A stretch of 11,209 bases of DNA from Actinomycetota bacterium (GCA_011682565.1 JAACEJ010000050.1:1-11209); one strand, 5' to 3'; counted from the first letter of the stretch, positions 1 to 8,471 are shown. Numbers and translations are program-made. Notes: generated by a model from the sequence alone, not told the origin.

Positions 1-30
1 TGTAGATTTTTTCCACGTACTTTTTATAAC

Positions 31-60
31 CGGAACAAGGGGCTTCAGCCCCTTGTTCCG
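31..60. repeat. Perfect 13-bp hairpin palindrome downstream of the giant gene
   Basis: Arms CGGAACAAGGGGC (31-43) and GCCCCTTGTTCCG (48-60) are exact reverse complements around a TTCA loop. The hairpin lies about 40 nt past the stop codon of the 2146-residue gene, so it may end or protect that transcript. Neither strand has a T-run right after the stem, so it is not a textbook Rho-independent terminator. A dispersed intergenic palindrome (REP-like) that also serves as a 3' end is an equally good reading. The structure is certain; the role is inferred. Confidence 0.7.
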
Positions 61-99
61 ACCATGATTAAAAATATAAAGTGTTAAAATATACGAAAA

Positions 100-3000
100 C
101 TATTTCAAGTAAACCATCTCTCGTGTCTGCCGGAATGAACCGGCCTGCATTCGAACCAAATAGATGCCGCCTGCGACTTCCTGGCCAAATTCATTTCTGC
201 CGTCCCAGACAACACGATGGGAACCGGCTTCAAGTCGGGTATTGATAAGGGTACGGACAGGTTGTCCGAGGACATTCATGACCGTAATCCGCACCAACGA
301 GGATTGCGGCACGCTGAACTGTAGCTGTGTGTTGCTGTTGAACGGATTCGGATAATTCTGGCTGAGCGAGAATGCGGTGGGCATTTCACCGCTGTCCAGG
401 CTGAAATCCCCACGGCTGTCGACTGCAATCTCTGCATTGTCGGCAGACCGCAAGTCGGCTTGTGCAACATTGACAAACAATTGCCCTGTACCGCTTTTCC
501 TTTCAAACTCAATCACAGCTAAAACACCGCTACCGCTCACTTCCGCAGACTGGCCTTTGGCCGCCAATCGGGACAGGGAAATATCAATTGTCCCTTTTCC
601 TGCTTTTGCAAAAAACGCAGCCGATGCATCTCCACGGGAAAGCATCTGTCCGGCGCGCGCTGTCCTGAATTGCATCGCGCGCTGATCGAATTCGACCTGT
701 ATGTGCCCCATAGCCAGATGATCGACACCTTGCGCCCACAGTTCCATGCGAATCGATTTTGCATTCTTTCCCTGATCTGCCAACCGCCATTCGAGACGCG
801 GGTTGGATTTTGCCAGAGTGCCGCCTTCGCCGATATGCACCTGATGGTACCAGTTCCACATACGTGTAAAAACAAAGAGATCTTCAAAATTAACAACGCC
901 GTCCGGCGCCGGTGTAAGTGCCGGCACTGTTCCTGTTGCCGGCCCTATGTCACCTGCTTTTGTGTTAGCCGGTTTCCAGTATGTTGCAAGTAATGAAAAA
1001 TCGCGTGTGTCAATATCGAGGTCTTTATCAAAATCACCCAACAGGCCGGAAACAGCAGCGGCCTGAATGTTGGCACCTTGAGTCGTTACCGTTATAGCCT
1101 TGTTATCCGGCTGACGCAAATCAACAGAAGTAAACGCAAGCGTACCGGCGCAGTTTTCTGCTATGACATGAAATGTAATCCTGTACAAAAGACCATTGCC
1201 GCTCGCTCCGGAGGTTGTACCGACACGAGTAAGAGAAAGCTCAACCTTACCGTTGGTATTATCGATTTCCTTTACCGATGTCGATGAAGCGCCGTCCTGG
1301 TCTAAAAAATCACCTTTTACAGCGTCAACCACCTGAACTTTGCTTGCATCAAAATTCACAAAAAAATGACACAGCCCAAGATTCAGTACGGATTGGATAT
1401 TTACATCAACAGTAAAATTATTATCCAAAATGCCGACGATAGTTTGCGGCGTCATATACATGCGCGAAGAACCGATAAAATACTTGGATTTATCGTAACC
1501 ACCTTTTGTGGCTTTTTCGGCTGTAATTGTTACATTACGCCAGGCATTGTTCGGTATCTGGTTGTGCGTGGTATAGCTGACGACATACTGCGAAGCAATT
1601 AAAGAGCCGATACGATCGACAATGTCCTGAAAATCGCCGGAAATGTTATAAAACAAACCGCCTGTATTTTCCGCCAATTGGTGGTATTGGGTCAAATCCG
1701 GGCCGACGACATTTGTAACAATGCTGTTTTCGTCAAGCAGTTCAATCATCGATTCAGTGGTAAAAGTCGTTGTCCCGCCGCCGCTTTCGCCGGCTTCGTG
1801 ATAGTCGGCATCTGTGATGAGGATGGCCATACGCTGGGTTACAGCCCGATAGCTCAGTTTTGTTGCACGAGCCAATCCTTCCAGCGCATTTTCCTTGGTA
1901 TCACCTCCGCCTGAAGCGCGCAATCCGTCGATCCACGCTTTGAACTCCGTCGCATCGGTGGTAAAGTCATGCACCTCTTCCACCTCGTCGCTAAAGGTTA
2001 CCAGGCCCAGACGATAATCAATGCCTTTGGCCGCAAGAGCATCGGCAAAACGCAGGGCACGTTCTTTCAGGCCATTTATTTGCGTGCCCATACTGCCGGT
2101 GACATCAAAAACAAAGGCGATATCCGCACGTGCGCCGGAAGAAGTGCTCATTTCTTCAACCTTTATCGGCAATTCTTCAGTACCGTCCTCAAAAGCTCGG
2201 AAATTATCCGCAGTAAGTCCGGTAACGGATGTATGGGATTCGGCATCGATAACCGAGGTAAAGCACTTGATCAGTGGGAAGGATTCCACGTCAATACTGC
2301 TGATCGTCATTTTATATCCCGTGAGTGCGGCAAAATCACCCTCCTGAACCAGGCGGAGGATTGTGCCGTTGTTGCCTACAGCCCAGCCGATGTACGGTGT
2401 GATGACAAAAACGGAGTTGAGATCGGCGCTGATCCGGGTCTCGATTTTCGTCCAGTTTTCACCGCCGTCATCAGAAGCAAAGACGGCTCCGGCCTTACCC
2501 ACAGCATAGCCGTGCAACGGATCGCTGAAATGGATGCTCTTTAAAAAGCCCGAGTAAACGGACTGATTGCTCCAGGTATTTCCGCCGTTTACTGTTTTCA
2601 GGATTTTACCATCACCTGTTACAGCCCAGCCATTTTGCAAATCCTGAAAATAAATACTATAAATATCGGAAGTTACACGACTCGCCTGTGCAGCCCATGT
2701 TGCTCCGCCGTTAGATGTTCTGAGAATGACGCCGTTGCCTCCCGCAACCCAGCCGTTCAAAACATCAACAAAACTGACAGCATAGAGATTTTCTCTTGTG
2801 CCGCTCGGCTGCGCTGCCCATGTTCCGGTCGATTCGTCCATTGTTTCTATTTTTCCGGCATCGCCAACAATCCAGACGTTTGAAAGACCGCCTGCATCTA
2901 TGGCATTCAAAGGTGTTGTTGAACTGCTCACATCAAAGGCCCAGGAATCAAAACGGTTATCAGTCGACACAATCTGCGCATTTCCATCACTATCTACGCC

Positions 3001-6000
3001 CCCGACGCCGCCACTGGTGCGATCAATGAAAAGCACATCCCGAAACTGCGAACCTTTTTTAATCACTTTCTTTTCCCAAGTTTCACCGCTATTGGAAGAC
3101 CTGAGAACCACACCACTATCGCCGACCGCGTAAACATAGGCCGAATCTACAGCAAAAACAGAGTGAAGATTTACATCTGTTCCGCTGGTCAATCTTACCC
3201 AACCGCTGGTAAATTCCGATTTGGCGAATGTTTTCGCTAAATCGCGCGCTCTTTCCATGGATTCGGAATACAAGCCACCCCAATTATATGTAAAGGCGCT
3301 GTAATAATAAACGGTGGATGGATTTAGGCCGCTGTCCAGAACACTGTGTCCGATACCGGAATAAATGACCGTCCCATCGCTTGGCGATGTTGGATAAGCT
3401 TTATCACTGCGTACAACAACTGTAGCTGAAAACGTCGAATCATCAGGATTCCACCACCGGCACATAACCTGGGTTGAGCTAATGGGATAGGCGTAAAATT
3501 CCTTTACGTTTGAAATTCCGCCTCCGATATAATAGCGTCCCAGACCGGAACCGGCTTTATCAACAGAATCCACATGAACCTGCACGAGCCGCCAGGTATT
3601 ATTCACAGAAGGATTGTGTGTTGTATAGGTGACAACATATTGAGAAGAAATAATATTACCAATGAGATCGATAATAGCCTGAAAATCACCGGTGATATTA
3701 AAGAATAAACCGCCTGTATCTTCGGCAAGCTGATGCATCTGTGTATAGTCCGGCCCAACGACATTGTTGATGATGTTTTTACTTTTCAGCAGTTCAACCA
3801 TCGATTCCGTGGTATAGGTTGTCATCCCGCCGCCGGATTCACCCGCCTCATGATAATCCGCATCGGTGATTAAAATTGTCATTTTTTGCGCCACAGCGCG
3901 GTAACTCAGTGTTGTCGCGCGAGCAAGACCTTCCAAAGAATTCTCTTTCGTGTCGCCGCCACCGGAGGCAACGAGATTTTCAACCCACGATTTGAATTCT
4001 TCCGCGCTCGAAGTAAAATCATGAACCTCACGAATTTCATCGCCGAATGTGACTAACGCGAGGCGACAATCAACACCTTTTTCAGCAAGAGCATCGGCAA
4101 AATTCAAAGCACGCTGTTTTAATGCTGAAATCTGGCTGCCCATACTGCTGGTGACATCAAAAACAAAAGCAATATCAGCCCGGGCATCGGAACTACCGGT
4201 GAGTTCTTTCACCGTGATTGGCGATTCTGCATGACCATCCTCAGCGACAGCAAAATTATCATTGGTTAAACCGGTAACGGGAGCAAACAAGGCGGAATCT
4301 ACCACAGAGGTAAAAGCCTTAATTGTCGGAAAACCGGTTGCATCGATATTGCTCACATTGACAAGCAACCCACCGACATGAGAGGGCTTGATTGTCACGC
4401 TTGTGCGTGAAGATGGGCCGATGGCCGATACCTGACGCAAATTATCGTAAGCAAATGCTGTATAATAATACGTTGTTCCGGGTGAAAGTTCGGTATCGAT
4501 GAAAGACCGATCGCTGCCATTGTACATTTGCAGACCATCCGAGGTGCTTTCAGGATAACGGTCTGTTCGCCGCATAATGATTGTTCCGGCATAATCCGCA
4601 TCCCCCGGATTGGTCCACATCAATTCCACAGAGGTCGAACTGATTATGTCCGCAAACAAATCGCTTACCGGACCGGGAGGTGTTGTATCCGATGATAAAA
4701 CAGTGATATAATTTTCTTTTGTTTCCTTGTACGAACTGATGACCCCATCGGAAACCGTCAATGAAACCGTGTATGTCCCGGGCAAATTATAAGTATAAAC
4801 CGGATTTTCATCTGTTGCATCAATAACGCCGTCGTTATTAAAATCCCATTGCCAACTGGACACATCCAGCAATTCCGTAAAAGCTTCAATAGCGGCCGAT
4901 TTCGGCTTTTGATGTTTTGCCAGCGCGGAAGCGATAAATGAAGCCCCGGGCATTTCGTTGACGATCGTATTTTTAATCGTAACCTCTCCGGTTGCCCCGT
5001 CAATATCACAAATGTACCAGAACAAACCCTCACCTGATTTGGGAACGTAGATTGTATGCAACAAACCCTCTGATCCATAGATCTGCACGACTCCATTTGA
5101 GGTCGTAATTGCAGGGTCTTCGGAAAAGTTATGAACAAAACATTTATACGTTCCGTCATATAAATCACGAATGGTAATCGTTTCAGGGCCAAGACCATCG
5201 ACATCGTCATGATCGAGTACAGCATAAGGTGGGGTGAGCGCACTACCCGGGGAAAACCAGGCGACGATGTATTCACTACCGTCTATTGCCGGCGTGTCCA
5301 GGTAGAGGTCCAAATCCTGCGGTGTTTCACCCCAGTTAAGCACCAGTCTCAGGCTGCCCGTATCTATTATCGGAGAAAGAGAAATATCCAATTTTGTCGT
5401 ATCCCCGCCGGGAATAATAACAAAAGTTTCATAATCATAAAAGCCCTTCACCGAAGCCTGAATGAGATGATACCCGGCACGCGAAAGATCGGTAAAGTGA
5501 ACGGCAAGGGGAGCATACCCGTTTCTCGGCGTGCCGTAAAAATTAGCTGCAATCTTGCCGGTATAAATATTTTCAATCCGGTAAGAGCCATCCGTATCAG
5601 TAACGGTCTCCAGGCCATCTATACTCACAGATGCCCCGGCAATACCTTCTCCTGTCGTCGCATCAGTAACGCGGCCGCGCAAAAGGCCATAGTCCGCAGG
5701 GTTCCGTTCACCAACATTGACAGTAATGCGTGATGTTGCATAATCCGTCGCTGTCGCAGTGATCACCGAAGAACAAAGGGCTGCACCCGGTGCAGCGTTC
5801 ATGGTTACATCGATGAAAGAAGAACCTGCAGGAACGTTTACTTCAGCCGGCAATGTGACACATCCTGTTTCACCGGAAATGAGGTTCACGGTAAGGTTCG
5901 AACCCGGCGCGGGGCTCAAGTTAATTCTCAACGTGCCGCTGCCGTCCGCAGGTATTGTTGCAGGAGTTGCGGAAAGGATGAGCCGCTGTGTTGCCACGCT

Positions 6001-6540
6001 GGAAATTTCTACAACAGAGGCTTGGGAAGGCTGATCGGTCTTTAAATAAAAAACAATATTAGTGCCGATCAGGTCCTTCCAGTTACCGGACCAGGAAGCG
6101 GGAGCCACAGCCCAGTGCCAGTCTCCGCTCGCCCAGTCGCTGATTTGTAAAAAACCGCCGGTGACGCCACCATCACCAATCCATTCCATCGTCCCGTCAC
6201 CGGCGGCATTCCAACCGTCATTATTCTCATCGAATGTGCTTAAAAATCTGTTACCTATTTTGACGCTGTCAATAGCGCCAACATCTTCCCCGGTGTACAT
6301 TTCGGTGCGAATACGAAACTGTTGAACATTTGAAAGAATAAACTGCAACGTTTTCGCATCTGTTCCAAAAGCGTCATTTGTTAAGGGGATGGTAAATTTT
6401 TGCCAGGTATTTGCCTCTGCAGGCGGACCAAACTCAGCAGTCAACGTTGTGGGTACCTGCGCAAAAGAACGCGCCGGAATCAGCGCCAAGGTCATCAAGA
6501 CCAAAAAAAGGATGAGAATATTTTGCACTCTAGTAGTCAT
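100..6540 (-). CDS. Giant exported multidomain surface protein (two vWA, Ycf48-like propeller, cohesin/dockerin-like, type IX sorting domain)
   Basis: 2146 residues. A signal peptide (about 1-27, cut after SFA) is followed by a laminin-B-like region (100-178), an Ig-like domain (185-276), a carboxypeptidase-regulatory-like domain (284-392), a YfaP/DUF2135-like domain (396-525), PKD (529-617), Fn3-like (619-718), vWA1 (722-1007; MIDAS D795, S799, T864, D893), Fn3-like (1009-1100), a seven-bladed propeller (1112-1400), vWA2 (1406-1691; D1479, S1483, T1548, D1577), cohesin-like (1692-1828), dockerin-like (1832-1895), a second cohesin-like (1908-2045) and the sorting domain (2053-2146). The sorting domain predicts export across the outer membrane by type IX secretion and surface attachment or release; no secretion genes are in the window. 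The vWA domains suggest metal-dependent protein binding and the other modules adhesion or scaffolding. No enzyme domain was recognised. CAGGAG 6 nt upstream fixes the start; the stop is TAG. It is the last gene of a three-gene cluster. Domain limits are by eye. Confidence 0.93.
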   Translation of the reverse strand: MTTRVQNILILFLVLMTLALIPARSFAQVPTTLTAEFGPPAEANTWQKFTIPLTNDAFGTDAKTLQFILSNVQQFRIRTEMYTGEDVGAIDSVKIGNRFLSTFDENNDGWNAAGDGTMEWIGDGGVTGGFLQISDWASGDWHWAVAPASWSGNWKDLIGTNIVFYLKTDQPSQASVVEISSVATQRLILSATPATIPADGSGTLRINLSPAPGSNLTVNLISGETGCVTLPAEVNVPAGSSFIDVTMNAAPGAALCSSVITATATDYATSRITVNVGERNPADYGLLRGRVTDATTGEGIAGASVSIDGLETVTDTDGSYRIENIYTGKIAANFYGTPRNGYAPLAVHFTDLSRAGYHLIQASVKGFYDYETFVIIPGGDTTKLDISLSPIIDTGSLRLVLNWGETPQDLDLYLDTPAIDGSEYIVAWFSPGSALTPPYAVLDHDDVDGLGPETITIRDLYDGTYKCFVHNFSEDPAITTSNGVVQIYGSEGLLHTIYVPKSGEGLFWYICDIDGATGEVTIKNTIVNEMPGASFIASALAKHQKPKSAAIEAFTELLDVSSWQWDFNNDGVIDATDENPVYTYNLPGTYTVSLTVSDGVISSYKETKENYITVLSSDTTPPGPVSDLFADIISSTSVELMWTNPGDADYAGTIIMRRTDRYPESTSDGLQMYNGSDRSFIDTELSPGTTYYYTAFAYDNLRQVSAIGPSSRTSVTIKPSHVGGLLVNVSNIDATGFPTIKAFTSVVDSALFAPVTGLTNDNFAVAEDGHAESPITVKELTGSSDARADIAFVFDVTSSMGSQISALKQRALNFADALAEKGVDCRLALVTFGDEIREVHDFTSSAEEFKSWVENLVASGGGDTKENSLEGLARATTLSYRAVAQKMTILITDADYHEAGESGGGMTTYTTESMVELLKSKNIINNVVGPDYTQMHQLAEDTGGLFFNITGDFQAIIDLIGNIISSQYVVTYTTHNPSVNNTWRLVQVHVDSVDKAGSGLGRYYIGGGISNVKEFYAYPISSTQVMCRWWNPDDSTFSATVVVRSDKAYPTSPSDGTVIYSGIGHSVLDSGLNPSTVYYYSAFTYNWGGLYSESMERARDLAKTFAKSEFTSGWVRLTSGTDVNLHSVFAVDSAYVYAVGDSGVVLRSSNSGETWEKKVIKKGSQFRDVLFIDRTSGGVGGVDSDGNAQIVSTDNRFDSWAFDVSSSTTPLNAIDAGGLSNVWIVGDAGKIETMDESTGTWAAQPSGTRENLYAVSFVDVLNGWVAGGNGVILRTSNGGATWAAQASRVTSDIYSIYFQDLQNGWAVTGDGKILKTVNGGNTWSNQSVYSGFLKSIHFSDPLHGYAVGKAGAVFASDDGGENWTKIETRISADLNSVFVITPYIGWAVGNNGTILRLVQEGDFAALTGYKMTISSIDVESFPLIKCFTSVIDAESHTSVTGLTADNFRAFEDGTEELPIKVEEMSTSSGARADIAFVFDVTGSMGTQINGLKERALRFADALAAKGIDYRLGLVTFSDEVEEVHDFTTDATEFKAWIDGLRASGGGDTKENALEGLARATKLSYRAVTQRMAILITDADYHEAGESGGGTTTFTTESMIELLDENSIVTNVVGPDLTQYHQLAENTGGLFYNISGDFQDIVDRIGSLIASQYVVSYTTHNQIPNNAWRNVTITAEKATKGGYDKSKYFIGSSRMYMTPQTIVGILDNNFTVDVNIQSVLNLGLCHFFVNFDASKVQVVDAVKGDFLDQDGASSTSVKEIDNTNGKVELSLTRVGTTSGASGNGLLYRITFHVIAENCAGTLAFTSVDLRQPDNKAITVTTQGANIQAAAVSGLLGDFDKDLDIDTRDFSLLATYWKPANTKAGDIGPATGTVPALTPAPDGVVNFEDLFVFTRMWNWYHQVHIGEGGTLAKSNPRLEWRLADQGKNAKSIRMELWAQGVDHLAMGHIQVEFDQRAMQFRTARAGQMLSRGDASAAFFAKAGKGTIDISLSRLAAKGQSAEVSGSGVLAVIEFERKSGTGQLFVNVAQADLRSADNAEIAVDSRGDFSLDSGEMPTAFSLSQNYPNPFNSNTQLQFSVPQSSLVRITVMNVLGQPVRTLINTRLEAGSHRVVWDGRNEFGQEVAGGIYLVRMQAGSFRQTREMVYLK
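1468..2325 (-). repeat. vWA module copy 2 (internal duplication)
   Basis: Encodes residues 1406-1691 of the giant protein. It aligns without a gap to residues 722-1007, at a constant offset of 684 residues (2052 nt). Over the core (786-976 against 1470-1660) I count 144 identical of 191 residues, about 75%. Both copies keep the MIDAS positions (D, S, T, D) and the shared stretch SGGGDTKEN. The DNA has diverged clearly at synonymous sites, so the duplication is not recent. Confidence 0.85.
2341..3207 (-). other. Seven-bladed Ycf48/BNR-like beta-propeller region of the giant gene
   Basis: Encodes residues about 1112-1400. Seven blade-like units can be lined up, each with a pattern of aromatic-V-F start, GWAVG-like middle, GxIL-x-T and SxxGG-x-x-W end. 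They begin near residues 1125, 1167, 1211, 1252, 1293, 1333 and 1374. The last unit lacks the terminal G-x-x-W strand, while the lone strand GWVRLTS at 1113-1119 precedes blade 1, as expected for Velcro-type ring closure. Blades 2 and 3 are the most degenerate. In this family such propellers usually mediate binding; the ligand here is unknown. Confidence 0.75.
3520..4377 (-). repeat. vWA module copy 1 (internal duplication)
   Basis: Encodes residues 722-1007 of the giant protein, the partner of the copy at 1468-2325. A strand-rich lead-in containing DNFAVAEDG precedes the vWA fold, as in other bacterial VWFA-related proteins. MIDAS residues D795, S799, T864 and D893 are intact, so metal-dependent ligand binding is plausible. 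Each copy sits next to an Fn3-like or propeller module, so the two vWA domains bracket the Fn3-propeller block. Confidence 0.85.
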
Positions 6541-6561
6541 GACAAGCTCCTGAAAAATTCA

Positions 6562-7398
6562 TTATTCGATCACAATTCTGCTGCCCAATGCCAACGAATT
6601 AATCAAGGCTGCAGATTTATCGTAAAGACCCAAATCGCTGCTGATCATATTATCCAAAGATAATTGAATATCCGTACTTCCCGCGTCGAGCGCCTGGAAG
6701 ACAATCCTGCATATATTCCCCTCTCCGCTTACTGCCGCAGATGAGGGAAAAACTCCCAGGACGATATCAACATGACCGGCGGAATTGTCTTTGGCGAATT
6801 TCAGTTGCATAACCGAACCGGAATTTTTTGTCAGCAAAGTATCTTCACGCCCCAAATCGACAACTTTCAGTTTAGTATTATCAAAGGTAACCTGAGCGCC
6901 AATCGTGGCAAGATCAGTTACGTGGCGGGCAGCCAGATAAATCGTAAATGTATCGTTCTTTTTCACAGCGGCTGCAGTGGGCGTAAGAATAACCGTAGGA
7001 ACAAGATAATCAAGTTGAATCTGAATATTTTCAAGAGTTCCGCCTTTTGGGGTGTAGATCGTACTTCCCTTTAAAATGGGCGTCGTGTTCTGATACGCCG
7101 TAACCTGAAATGTCAATTTTTTCCCTACCGGAACTTTAATCTGAGCATTCGCACTGCTGCCGGCCAGCGTCAGCGCCTTGTGCATGGTATCCACTCCACT
7201 GCCATAAACTTCAAGAACCATCGAAGTGATGCTTGTTGCAGTCCAATTCCCTTCCGACAGTTGGATTGAAGTTATAATGGCTGCGTCGGTTACGTTTGCA
7301 GATCCGGTTGGTGCCACTTGTGAGCAACTCGTGATAATCGCGCCGGCAAACGCAAGCCACAAAACCCAACTCTTTCTTTTACTCATTTTTTTTAGCAT
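6562..7398 (-). CDS. Cohesin-domain lipoprotein
   Basis: 278 residues, start ATG with AAGGAG 6 nt upstream, stop TAA. A charged N-terminus and hydrophobic stretch (11-23) lead to I-T-S-C25, an acceptable lipobox, so it is probably a lipid-anchored envelope protein. Residues about 38-132 look like a beta-sandwich of the kind seen in FCB lipoproteins (the VPVGKKLTFQVTAYQ stretch); I cannot name the family. Residues about 134-278 resemble a cohesin domain: a VILTP start, the FDNTKLKVVD strand and the GxICRIVFQA strand. Cohesins bind dockerins. The next gene, 21 nt away, encodes a dockerin-like segment and two further cohesin-like domains, so a physical partnership is plausible but inferred. A second in-frame ATG (codon 5) lies too far from the ribosome binding site to be preferred. 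The cohesin call is by pattern only. Confidence 0.88.
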   Translation of the reverse strand: MLKKMSKRKSWVLWLAFAGAIITSCSQVAPTGSANVTDAAIITSIQLSEGNWTATSITSMVLEVYGSGVDTMHKALTLAGSSANAQIKVPVGKKLTFQVTAYQNTTPILKGSTIYTPKGGTLENIQIQLDYLVPTVILTPTAAAVKKNDTFTIYLAARHVTDLATIGAQVTFDNTKLKVVDLGREDTLLTKNSGSVMQLKFAKDNSAGHVDIVLGVFPSSAAVSGEGNICRIVFQALDAGSTDIQLSLDNMISSDLGLYDKSAALINSLALGSRIVIE

Positions 7399-7419
7399 GT
7401 CCCACTCCTTAAATCAAGA

Positions 7420-8247
7420 TTACTTCCATTGCACCACAACATCAACTGTTGCTTTTTCTTCTTTGGTTTTATTTCTCTGAGAATAGAAATAATAGGCCCC
7501 TCCGCCTGCCAGCGCCCAACCCGTCCAGTACATGACTTTGACATAAATAGGTGTACCGCTTTTAATACGGCTTTCTCCCGCAGCTTCATGAGTCATTTTT
7601 CTCTCACCTGAACGCAATTGTGCAAGTTCCTGCGGTGTCACAAGGGTTACCTCTATTGCATCTGTCTTGGCCACATTGCCGTAAACATCCGTAGCAGTAA
7701 TCTGATAGCTGATTGACGATTCATCCGTAAGCTGCGCAGGAATCGTGACACCGTAGACGTTACCCTCTGAAATGACTTCAACATTTTTAGCTAAAATGTA
7801 GCCGGCTAAATCCATTGGGGTGCGAATCCGATAAAACTGACCCCTGACGAGAGTAACGTTCAACGCTTCGCCTTTTAAAATTTTACCGCGGCGTTTGGCC
7901 TTTTTCGATGGTTTCGCATAAACATCCATGTCCTTTACAGCCTGCACCAACACGGGGACTTTGCCCATCGATACTTGCTCAGGCAAAGCTCCTGTAATCA
8001 ATTTGCCGCCCCGATTGATCGTGATCGTGACCTTTTGAATTTGTGACTCATCTGAGATGTTTGCAAGAATGTTCATAGGTTTGTTCCGCAGCGCCATTCT
8101 CTCCGGCTGGTGAGCGATGTACGGCGGATCCACATCCTGCGATTGCGCAAAACTTGCATTGTAAAATACCGGCGCAAAAATAAGATTGGAAATAATGAGA
8201 GCCGGTAAAATAGCGCAAAGTGTTTCATGCCTGATAATATGTTTCAT
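7420..8247 (-). CDS. Exported protein with SH3-like domain inserted in an Ig-like domain, C-terminal membrane segment
   Basis: 275 residues. A signal peptide (about 1-34, cut after ASFA) is followed by the first half of an Ig-like domain (38-90; DPPYIAHQP, then NISDESQIQKVTI), a bacterial SH3-like domain (97-160; VYAKPSKKAKRRGKILKGE, then FYRIRT and AGYILAKNVEV), and the second half of the Ig-like domain (161-204; IPAQL, then YQITATDVYGNVAKT). A hydrophobic segment at about 234-254 looks membrane-spanning, leaving a short charged tail. Bacterial SH3 domains often bind cell-wall peptides or other envelope partners, so a periplasmic anchoring or sensing role is possible; no catalytic motif is seen. 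It heads the three-gene cluster. The ribosome binding site AAAGGAG is 11 nt from the ATG, a rather long gap; no other start fits better. Stop TAA. Confidence 0.88.
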   Translation of the reverse strand: MKHIIRHETLCAILPALIISNLIFAPVFYNASFAQSQDVDPPYIAHQPERMALRNKPMNILANISDESQIQKVTITINRGGKLITGALPEQVSMGKVPVLVQAVKDMDVYAKPSKKAKRRGKILKGEALNVTLVRGQFYRIRTPMDLAGYILAKNVEVISEGNVYGVTIPAQLTDESSISYQITATDVYGNVAKTDAIEVTLVTPQELAQLRSGERKMTHEAAGESRIKSGTPIYVKVMYWTGWALAGGGAYYFYSQRNKTKEEKATVDVVVQWK

Positions 8248-8471
8248 AATATAACGCTCTCCTTTCTTTTCTCACAAAAGCCAGCCCGACAACAAAAAGA
8301 CTTAATTGCAATATTTACTGATTGTTGTATCGACGCTGCCTGAATTTGATCTTGATTAGAGACAAAAATCAATCCAAAAAAAAACAGAGCATCTTTTTTT
8401 CGGCAAAAAACGGATGATTAGAATGGCGCTATGACAATGCAGGAGAAAAAGATTTGTAAAGGCCGGTTTTG
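8248..8471. other. Intergenic region between Rieske gene and three-gene cluster
   Basis: 224 nt with no gene. It should hold the end of the Rieske transcript and the promoter of the 7420-8247 cluster. I found no convincing -35/-10 pair. On the minus strand there is a T6-GCCG-A7 run followed by GATGCTCTG and T9 (plus-strand 8376-8410), which could act as a weak AT-only terminator. The rest is AT-rich and unremarkable. Confidence 0.5.

Noticed and set aside
1969..2544. 191-codon plus-strand ORF inside the giant gene
   Set aside because: It is the reverse-strand shadow of the second vWA domain and the propeller end, with low-complexity, non-domain translation.
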